Shown here in pieces: positions 20,987 to 31,648 of a DNA stretch of 31,648 bases (positions are counted from its first letter, which is position 1; every line of letters starts with the position of its first letter). The stretch spans positions 70,424 through 102,071 of the forward strand of contig JAPEVF010000125.1 in NCBI GenBank assembly GCA_029747585.1. The letters run 5' to 3'. The notes beneath the pieces are model-generated. The model was not told the DNA's origin. It made no database searches and saw only the letters and a list, made by a program, of their open reading frames with translations. This DNA comes from Pleurotus djamor (lineage: Eukaryota > Basidiomycota > Agaricomycetes > Agaricales > Pleurotaceae). The position numbers were made by a program, and so were the translations under genes.

Positions 20987-22540
20987 TTAGTAGCCGTCTG
21001 GAAGTCCCCTGTTGTGCTTGTATTTGGTTACTTGATACCCTGCACCTTTCCTCGTCTTGAGACCGTCAACTCCCACAGGAGTATCAGGAATGGACGGGTA
21101 CGTGTCGACGTTGACATCGGGCCCAAAATCGTAGATGAAGGGTCGACTTTGAGTGGCGCCGAAGAGGCGCGATCCCTCGAGTACCACGGCGTACACGGGT
21201 GATGAATCATTCCCCGGTGCATGAACACTCCAACCGCATTCTGGGTAACGTATATCCCAGAACGAGACGACACTATGGCGAGCTGAGCCGGCTGCAACGT
21301 GACTGCCTGATCCCCCTCCACATGAGACATCGTATATAGGCTCGTAGGACCACGGATCGAACATGGCGAGAACGGGAGCAAGGGGTGTTGGGCCTTGGAC
21401 GGAGTTCCCAGAGTGCGTGGGATCGGCGACGGTGCGAGTATCGGCGCGAAGGTCGTAAATCCTGACTTGACCGTCATACCAGCCGGAGACAAGGATTTGG
21501 TCGGAAGAGCCCCAGTTGGAACTGGGTGGGGCACGCGTGATGCCGTACACAGCGGAAGAAGGCTTGGGGCCGTTTATGTGCCTTGTGGTCATGCACATGG
21601 TTGCAGAAGGAGTAGGGCAAATGCCTTCTGGTTGGATAGGGTAAATGGAGAGTGGAGTTGTGCTTGATGTTCCAAATGCGGCAAAGGGAGTGGATGAGTG
21701 AAGAGAGAGGTATGAGATCCAGCTGCGCTGCTGAAGGTTGATGGATGAGACTGTCGAGCTGTCGAGCTCGTGCACCGTTGGAATGGTCGATAAGGTGGCT
21801 ACGCCGAGGGAGGACAAGGAAAGGAGATGGCTGTCCGAGAATTTCATGCTTTCAAGGAAGTCGCCGTCGACTTGTCGTGGCGAGGCGAGGGGGAACCTCA
21901 CGACGGCGAGAAGTCTGTTCGTTTCGATGTCTGGGGGGATCAAGATGATGCGTTCGGCTTCACCTCCACGGTAACCTGCGCAGAGTGTCCGATCCAAGCC
22001 ACCGTCGTCGACGAATGACAGGCACGTAATGTCGTACATTGCGCTCGGCTGGGATGTTAAGCGAACTGATCCTTCAAACTTGATGGACGGGGAATGCGGC
22101 TCGGACAAAGAGACGGCCGAGAAAATGTACGAGTGCAGCTCGCTACCCGCGGCGACTATTAAACGAGACAAACTGATCGCCATGACGGGTTGAAATTTTC
22201 CTTTCCATGGTCTGGAAAGAGGGCGGGCGACGAAGCTGATGCGGGACCAGGCTCTATCCGAGAGGGTGTTGTACCGCACACGATTTCTTGGGGACCACTG
22301 GGCTTGAGCCTTGGTCACACTGAAGGCTGGGCGCTGATGCGAGCGCAGGTAGGTACCCCAGCCGAAGTCTTCCACCTAGAGCAAGCAATTTTATGAGCCA
22401 GAGTGGACGTTTGGAAGAGTAAGACTGACCATGGAATGCATGGACTTGCATGTCTGGGACAATGCTGCGATATCAGCTAGTAGAGGCAGCGCATTGAAAA
22501 CGAGAATGAGGATGTCGGGGGGAAGAAGAACGATTGGCAT
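20987..22540 (-). CDS. F-box protein with WD-like beta-propeller
   Basis: Probable SCF substrate receptor. ATG at 22540 begins MPIVLLPPDILILVFNAL, an F-box that continues ALSQTCKSMHSM. An intron starting GTCAGT (about 22430) and ending CTAG (about 22378) joins it to VEDFGWGTYLRSH. The body is one long exon of about 460 codons. Weak WD-type blades are visible, the clearest being DQILVSGWYDGQVRIYDLR and HSVVSFWDIRYPECGW, with others such as RLIVAAGSELHSYIF and SLGVATLSTIPTVHEL; the order suggests an FBXW4-like fold. Stop at 20987-20989. Substrate unknown. It is divergently arranged with the Miro gene, 450 bp apart. Confidence 0.85.
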
Positions 22541-22990
22541 GATTGAGAGCGGTATTCGAGAGGACCAGAAGGGGTATATATATTATGTATACGAGTGTTC
22601 AGGTATGTGGTGAGGGGGTATTAGCTTAAAGGGAAAGCAAGAGGTGGAAGTCAGATAGAAAGGCTCAGAGTCAGAAAGGGATTGAGTTAAATAGCGACAC
22701 GACCCTGCGCGGTTAGGTACAATTCAGATTCTGTTCCAGAAGATTTGAGCTGAAGAAGACGGCAGTGTGAGTACATACGGAGGTGATCTTTCGACCCGTC
22801 CGCCCACTAGAATCGAGCATTCCCCGTTTGGCCGTTTAGACGCTAAAGTACAGCCTCAGGGGGAGCTGGATAGGGATTTCTGCCACGTGACCGGGTTTAT
22901 GTCGCAGCGCGATGAACGCTCGAGGTGCAGCATTCCACCCACAACTTAAGTATTTCTCTCTTCATTCCGCTGGCGCCGTAGCATCCTGGA
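22541..22990. other. Divergent promoter region between F-box/WD-like and Miro genes
   Basis: 450 bp separating two start codons on opposite strands. A TATA-like run at 22575-22585 lies 35-45 bp before the minus-strand ATG. I see no obvious TATA box for Miro and no gene. Confidence 0.5.
22575..22585 (-). promoter_or_regulatory. TATA-like element of the F-box/WD-like gene
   Basis: TATATATATTA is the only A/T run of this type in the 450-bp intergenic region. Read on the minus strand it precedes the ATG at 22540 by about 35 bp, which would leave almost no 5' leader. Confidence 0.3.
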
Positions 22991-25670
<2,680 letters not shown>

Positions 25671-26095
25671 TAACCCATATTCAATAGATTTCGGGGTAGC
25701 TATTGTTATCAGTCTCGCATTGTCTTGTTATGTCTTCTTGGGACCATTCCTTGGGGCGACGCGACTGACGAAGTACTGCAAGATCCGATAAACTAATCTG
25801 AGAATATGATGAGAAGCGAGTCAGAAAGGGAGATCACACAAGTTAGGGGGGATGTCGCGCCCGGTCGCATAATCAGAGCCTTAGAGGCCTCATGTTATCC
25901 AGCCTGCACCTCCCAGTGTTTTAAAAGTCTGGGCAGCTCACAATTATCCTGACTTCCCTCTGTTTTCTCCTCAACACGTAGTAGAACAATTATCTGATAT
26001 TTTAATCCGGCGCTCCTCTTCCTGATTCCGTGAACCGCAACTCCTTACCCTGCTGTGCTTTCCTTAGAGTCTTGACTTCTACCACCATCACCATC
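25671..26095. other. Intergenic region upstream of the VWA gene
   Basis: 425 bp between two plus-strand genes. It should hold the Miro terminator and the VWA promoter. A CT-rich leader with a CACCATCACCATCATG context precedes the ATG at 26096. No gene or RNA is supported. Confidence 0.5.
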
Positions 26096-27541
26096 ATGGA
26101 CGAAGACATGGATTTCGATTACGGTGCTCCCCAGAATCAAGCACAATCTTCATTCAACGCGCCTGCAGATGGACATAAGATGCTGTAAGTCCCATTTACT
26201 TGTTCACCCTGCCTGACGCTTGACGGTTTCTTCTAGTGATCTCGTCTTCATTCAAGATTGCACTGGTAGCCAGGGCAGTTACATTTCCTCCGCGACCAAA
26301 AACATCGAGCAAATTTGCGGCCATATCTTTGAATCCGGCAAACTACAGAGCCCTGAAGACCTACGAGTCGGACTAATCGCTTTTCGAGATCATCCACCTC
26401 AAGATCATACCTACATCACCAAGAACTTTGGCTTTTCTTCGGATATCTCGAAGGTCAAGAAGGATCTCACATCGTTATACGCTTCGGGGGGTGGCGATGG
26501 TCCAGAGGCTGTCACCGCTGCGTTGGGAGAGGTGTTGAACTTGGATTGGAGGCCGGCTGCGAGTAAGATGGTTGTCTTGATTGCAGATGCCCCACCGCAT
26601 GGCATTGGAGAGTATGGTGATGGTGTGTATGTTCTTCATTCCTCGAGCTGCTCATTGTGCTGATGCTGGTTCGTAGGGTTCGATGATGGTTCGCCTGATG
26701 GAAAAGATCCATTGCAAATTGTACGCCAGATGGCTTCGAAGGGTATAACCTTGGTGCGCGGCCTTCTCCACGTCTCTTACACAGTCTTGATGTCGCGCTT
26801 AGCACTTCGTTGCCTGCGAACCGGCCTTGAGTGGCTACTCTGTAAGTTCTCGTTACTTGCCGCTGTTCCTACACTATGACGTTTACCAACGTGTTCTTTC
26901 TTCCAGTACGCAACCGACTTCTACAAGGCCATCACAAGTATCGCATCGGGACTGATGCTACCGCTTACCACGGCTGATCTACTCTCGCATGCGATCGTAG
27001 GCAGCGTTCTTGAAAACCTCGACATGGAACGACTCGTTAGGGAAGTGGGGCACGCTGTCGCCCAACGCATCCTGGGAAACAATGAGAGTGTTGATGAAGT
27101 CGCTCGGGAACTCCACGAAAAGCTGCTTTTGAGGAACGAAAGCACGAAGAAGGTTGTCATTGAGACGATATACAAGGAATCCGAGGAATCAAAGTGAACG
27201 AGATAGGGGTGAGCACAGCGACTGAGGCGCAGCGCTGGACTCCTACTAACACTCCGGGCTCGGTGTACCAGGCCGGGTGCAAGGCGAGGATACGAGGAGG
27301 AGAAAGAGGACGANGATAGAAGAGCTTGTGGGTGGTGAGGAGGAGGAACTCGAGGAGGACGAGGACTCAGACGAAGACGACGATGAGCTCGAGGAAGAGG
27401 ACGACGAGGATGAAGAGGATGAAGAAGAGTCCGTCGAGTCCGTCAGGGAAGGCGAGGAAGTGGGGGACGAGGANGGAGGGAGGGTCCGTTACAGAGGAGG
27501 AGGCCATGGAGGGAGGAGAACAAGAAGAAGTGGTCACATGA
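26096..27541 (+). CDS. VWA-domain protein with probable acidic C-terminal tail
   Basis: A von Willebrand factor A domain protein resembling the vWA module of fungal alpha-kinase-type proteins; role unknown. ATG at 26096 starts MDEDMDFDYGAP. The intron from about 26188 to 26236 joins HKML to DLVFIQDCTGSQ, whose DxTGS pattern is the metal-ion-dependent adhesion site. The domain continues GLIAFRDHPPQDHTY, SGGGDGPEAVTAAL and MVVLIADAPPHGIGEYGDG; later exons give DGSPDGKDPLQIVRQMASKG, HFVACEPALSGYS and YATDFYKAITSIASG, then a helical region ending KKVVIETIYKESEESK. The simple reading stops at 27199. A further intron (GTGAAC at 27196 to CAG at about 27270) enters a Glu/Asp-rich tail ending EGGEQEEVVT at 27541, provided the N bases at 27314 and 27474 are extra. 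No kinase domain is present. Confidence 0.8.
27330..27470 (+). repeat. GAG/GAC-rich low-complexity tract
   Basis: About 140 bp of nearly pure purine on the plus strand built from GAG, GAA, GAC and GAT triplets. In the favoured frame it encodes a Glu/Asp run, the proposed acidic tail of the VWA protein. Low-complexity composition means few stops in any frame, so openness alone is weak evidence of coding. Confidence 0.7.
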
Positions 27542-27554
27542 CCATTCAGCTCTC

Positions 27555-28962
27555 ATGTCAGAACCACCGTCATTCACGCCCTACTCCGCCGAGTTCTCGC
27601 TCTCGTCGTCGTCGAATATCATCTCCCACGATCCCCATCTGAACGAAGACGGAGAAGCGCTGTATCGATTCCTCCTGCAGCAGGCTCTCATTCCGCCCTC
27701 GTTCAGGCTGCACTGCTCCGGCACGCACACAGAGACACACACGCGATGGGTCACAGTCGAACGCAACGGAACCTGCGAGTCACGCCAGGAAACATACACA
27801 GAACACATTACAGACTTTGACATCCACATCGACCTTGCCCACCTCTTCCTCTCTCTCAATGACACAGATCTCCCCAACACACAGCATCCACGCGAGATAG
27901 AGCCCATCCTCTTCTCCGTCCCAGACTTTGAGCCGGCCTACCGTGGATCCATGGTCAAGCAGGTCCTCGTCCCAAGTGCTGACTCTGACCCAGAATCCCA
28001 AACCTCTTCCAAGACACGTCAACCCACGTCAGCAGAACTACAAGCACACAAACGCTGGTCCACGGAACGAGCAGCCCGCGGCCTANCCCCCGTGGATATC
28101 CATGTCCTCCCACTCCACCGACCCAAACATCCTAGACCTCCCCACCACACTCCTCTCCTCTCTGTCCCCACGTCAATGGGCAGATGCATACTGCGCCTCC
28201 CCAAAACTCCTCAAACAATTTACCTTTCACAAGATCCCCTACGGCTTCAACACACAGCTCCTCACACAGCACATCCACACTCTCATCGCATCAACACCCT
28301 ACTCCGGTAAAATCACCGTAGAATGGCAGATCCAAGGCGACAAAGTCTATGTACGACCGGATAACTGGCTGAGCAGGATGCTCAGCAAGGTGTGGTTCAA
28401 GGTGTTGTTGTGGTTGTGCCTGTTGTATCCGTTTGTCTGGTTGTTCAAGCGGTTTCATCGCCTCGGTGGTGGCAGATGGGAAGTTTGCGGAGGCGCTTAT
28501 GCCTTGAAGAGATGGGTTCCCGAACAATCCGTCCCTTCGCTTCAATTCGAGGATACAAAACTCCCTCCCTACCCACCTCCACCTCCTTCGCCCATCCCAC
28601 AACCCAACGAACCGTCCTCTTCCTCCTCTGCTTTATCAACATCTTATTCTCTACCCACTTCACGCACCCTCACCACTCCCTCAGGAACACTCAAACTACT
28701 AGGAACACAAGAAAGCGAATGGCTACGCGACTGGGCACCTACGATCGCTCGCGCCGTCCTCACCAGGTATCAAAGCTCCATACCTCTTACTGTCCCAGAC
28801 GCCGCGTCGCGATTCGACTTGTCGTTTCCCTTTCCCTTCTCCATTCCATCCGTATGCCCCCACGGCCCTGCTCACATCCACAATGAACTACCGATCGAGT
28901 CTACATTCCCTCATAATCACCATCACTCTCATAGTCACGTAGTTGACGACATACATGTATAA
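27555..28962 (+). CDS. Conserved fungal membrane protein of unknown function
   Basis: Intronless. ATG at 27555 starts MSEPPSFTPYSAEFSLSS, then a strongly conserved-looking NIISHDPHLNEDGEALYRFL block, CSGTHTETHTRWVTVE and TDFDIHIDLAHLF. I know this combination from fungal proteins annotated only as hypothetical. The frame changes exactly at N 28087: dropping that base joins RAARGL to PPWISMSSHS and continues to the stop at 28960-28962, giving about 468 residues. One transmembrane helix is clear (VWFKVLLWLCLLYPFVWLF, about 28390-28445), followed by a proline-rich region and a His-rich tail (HNHHHSHSH) that could bind metal. The N-terminal half is presumably on the opposite side of the membrane from the tail. 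Only 13 bp separate its ATG from the upstream gene's proposed stop. Confidence 0.85.
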
Positions 28963-29530
28963 TAGCACCTAGGATAATGTAATTGTAATCTAAACCTCAG
29001 GAACTACATATGTGTTGTACATATCTCAATGATCATCGCAGGTAGAGCTTTTGATATGTCGCTCATGCGCAAGGCTTCAAGCTTCAAGATTCAAGATTTC
29101 AATGAGTCGAGCTGTTGGAAGGATGACATCAAGGGGTCCGTCAACAGCCCCTCAAACAAAGACTCCCTAGGCTCGAGTGCATCCGAGGTTCTTCTCTCTT
29201 CGACTTCATCGGTTTCCCTTCGAAGCTATCACTGACACGCTACTGCGAGTAGTACGCTAACCATTGACATGTTGACATCCAGTCACCGTCCAACCTGGCT
29301 CCTCCTCCTCCTATCCCCTGTCCTTTCCCAACTTCGACGTTACCTGCTCTTTGGCAGCCTCTTCCCCCGAGTCCGACCGTATAATCCACAAGATACGCGT
29401 AGAGTGATGGAAATTAATGGCAAAACTGTTACATGGTTCTTTCGGAAAAATGAAAAATGTTATAAACAGAAATGAAAAAAGAGTCTGCGAAAGCGAAAGA
29501 AGAAAAAGATGCAAAGTAATGATATAAATG
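28963..29530. other. Tail-to-tail intergenic region
   Basis: 568 bp between the convergent genes ending at 28962 and 29531. It contains a short imperfect tandem of CTTCAAG/ATTCAAG units at about 29072-29101 and, near 29440-29520, A-rich sequence suitable for 3' UTR ends. Open frames here look like no family. Confidence 0.5.
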
Positions 29531-31535
29531 TTACCTCTTCCGATGCCACTGTATCCCCCTCTTCATCGTCTCCGTCGGCGCACTAAGCCGCTGTCCATCC
29601 TCACCTGCAGCAACACCACTCGCTTCCTCCGCCTCCCTCGCCTCCTCCACCTTGCGATACCTCTCCGCTTCAGACAACTCCTCTCCTTCAAGAAACGCCA
29701 GGGCAGTCTCCATATACCAAAAATTCTTCTTGATAAAATGCACGACCACCGTCCCTCCGACGCGTTTACCCTCGTACCGTTTCCGACGTCCTTCTCGGTG
29801 AATCATGGCGTATTCTGGTGTCATCGGGCTACCTATTCACATCGAACGCGCGCTTGTCAGTAAAAAAGACATCAGGAATGATAAGGAAAGTAGACACAAA
29901 CCTTCGCGCAACATGGACATATCACTCCCCTCCACCAATGCCTCCACACTCTGCGGAATCGTCAACTCCGGTATCGGCGGTGCATACCTCGCACCAAACG
30001 TCGACACACTCGAATGCGCCCACTCCGAAGGCGTAGCCGTATACCCCACCCCCTCACCCCCANCCCCCACTCGCAACAGGCGCAACAACATCCTGCGGCG
30101 CCGTATCCAAATGCGCCTTAATCCCCCTCTTCACCCTCGTCACCTCTGAAGGAAACAAAAACCCATGCGAATAAACCGTTCCCGACCGTGGATGGTCGTA
30201 TATCCAACAATGTTCGCTCGCCCACCGAATGGCATGTGCTCGGGGGTGCAACCTCATCCACTTTGACGTCTGTTTGTCCTCGGCGCCTTTGGTGAGTGCT
30301 TTCACAGATGGGTCCTTCGCGACCCAATCCACGAGACTCCAGGAGAGGGCGTACAACTCGCCTGCCATGAACCGATTCTTCACGAGATACCCCCAATAAA
30401 TGAGTGGGTCGTTCGCCGAGACGCTCGGGTACCGCGGGTAATGCGTAGGCACACTCTCCACAGACGACACGCTCACACTCCCAACACCAGTACCAGTAGC
30501 GTTAGCCTTATCGTTGCCGTTGTTGTTGTTANCCCCCCTGCCAAGGCATCCACGCCATCGAAGATGTCGAATCAGGCGCGGGGGCATAAAACGGCGGGGT
30601 TCCAGGTTTCTGATGAAGATGCCACCGAAGCCTAGACTCCAACTCCGCAAGCATAACGAACGAATCGTCGTCCACTTTCAGGACGTAATCAGGTCGAACC
30701 CAAGATTTGTAGCGTCCGGAATTCTGGTCTTCCCAGGCAGCAGCAGGGTCGTGGGGTGCTAGCGGCGGAGGTGAGGTAGTGTAGTTTGAGTAGGAGAACT
30801 GGGGAGGCTGTTGGTGATGATCATACACGGGTGGGACCCAAGCATTGATGGCTGCCCAAGAGAAATACGTGTGTGTCTTCCCATAGTTCATCTTTTCCTG
30901 TATCGGAAGAATTATGATGTCGTTGTACACTTGGGTGGTGAGAGAATCATCAGTAACGCTATAAAAAGAATTGTGATTGGTGGAATAAAGTGCTCACTTT
31001 CCATTTCGAGCCGAATTCTACGGTCCCAATCTCCCCTGGGTTGACCCAAGATGAAACGAACGATGGAGCGAGATGTGCCAACACCGCCATCGCCGTTGCC
31101 AGCGCCATCTCGACTCCGTGCGTGGCTGGCCCAGGTGGTGCGAACGAGCTGACGACGCGCGTCGGCAGAGTCGACAGAGAAGACGCCAATGAAAAGCCCA
31201 GCGGGTGTAAGTTCATCAAGGTCTGGAGGGGGAAAGTTCGGAAAGGTGGATTCCGGGGTTGACGGTATTGGATACGGGTGCTGTGCAGCGGACGTGAGGT
31301 CGGGTGGGTTGGTCGATAAGGAGGGAACGGCACAGTAGGCTCGCCAGGGGAGGGGTTCCTTGTCGGGATTTAGTATGTAAATAAAGAGAAGTGTAATGGA
31401 TATTGTAAGGACGAGGAGGAGAATGAGTGTAAGAATCTGGAGGCGCAGCAACTGGTTAGCTTGGTCAGCTGCACGGAATGGAAGGACGCACGATAGTAAT
31501 TGGCTGTCTTGGAAAGAGTGGATGACGAACAACAT
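29531..31535 (-). CDS. Family 31 glycosyltransferase (beta-1,3-galactosyltransferase-like), type II membrane protein
   Basis: Golgi transferase adding a sugar in beta-1,3 linkage; acceptor unknown. A transmembrane helix (LLRLQILTLILLLVLTISIT, about 31370-31440) precedes NPDKEPLPWRAYC, a Pro-rich stem and GLFIGVFSVDSADARRQLVRT (start of the GT31 fold). An intron (about 30937-31002) joins LEME to MYNDIIILPIQEKMNYGKTH. KVDDDSFVMLAELESRL (about 30670) carries the metal-binding DDD motif. Later parts include YWGYLVKNRFMAGELYALSW, the acidic GAEDKQTSKWMRL motif and HGFLFPSEVTRVKRG. The last exon (29531-about 29845) gives HREGRRKRYEG, VVVHFIKKNFWYMETALAF and a Glu-rich end; stop at 29531-29533. N bases at 30532 and 30063 break the frame unless treated as extra. 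The start is uncertain: ATG 31535 is in frame but weak, and a first exon may lie beyond the window. Confidence 0.88.
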
Positions 31536-31648
31536 TGCGAGCCCATTTTTTGAGCATCCTGACCCACCGCCGCCCACGTCTCCGCCTTCGCCGCCGCGTC
31601 AACGGTGCCGTGCCTATCGCCCACCATCTCCTATCGTCCCTCCAGGAT

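Overview
The window is nuclear DNA of a filamentous basidiomycete, most likely an agaricomycete. The grounds are densely packed genes broken by many short introns (mostly 48-67 nt, GT-AG, here verified by frame continuity), protein families typical of that group (the single-pass membrane family at 6039, the small GDR-type family at 2345, F-box proteins with divergent repeats, an SH3-RasGEF, Argonaute, a fungal GT31 glycosyltransferase) and the absence of any prokaryotic or viral signature. About 20 scattered N bases show it is draft assembly.

Layout from left to right. Minus strand: the 5' part of a membrane-anchored flavin monooxygenase (1-2166, C-terminus off the left edge), an uncharacterised basidiomycete protein (2345-3163) and the CAAX protease Ste24 (3400-5114). 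After a 924-bp divergent intergenic region comes a plus-strand secreted/single-pass membrane protein (6039-7316). Then minus strand again: an F-box protein (7539-9223), a GNAT acetyltransferase (9372-10142) and an Argonaute with a complete DEDH catalytic tetrad (10613 to about 13798). Head to head with Argonaute, and with no room for a promoter, lies a plus-strand acidic protein possibly related to RPA-interacting protein (about 13812-14476). FKBP12 (14985-15616) and an SH3-RasGEF Ras exchange factor (16568-20683) follow on the plus strand.

The right third holds a minus-strand F-box/WD-like protein (20987-22540), divergent from the plus-strand mitochondrial Rho GTPase Miro/Gem1 (22991-25670), a VWA-domain protein with a probable acidic tail (26096-27541), a conserved fungal membrane protein of unknown function (27555-28962) and, on the minus strand, a family 31 glycosyltransferase (29531 to about 31535 or beyond the right edge).

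These are mainly housekeeping and signalling genes and I see no cluster acting in one pathway. Two genes belong to lipid-modified GTPase biology (Ste24 processes farnesylated CAAX proteins; the Cdc25-like GEF activates Ras) but they are 11 kb apart and the link is only thematic. I found no tRNA, rRNA, transposon, CRISPR or obvious transferred segment. The most useful second looks are the impossible-looking Argonaute/neighbour 5' overlap, the N bases at 27.3-30.5 kb that behave as spurious inserted bases, the 13-bp gap between two same-strand genes at 27541/27555, and a few unusual introns.
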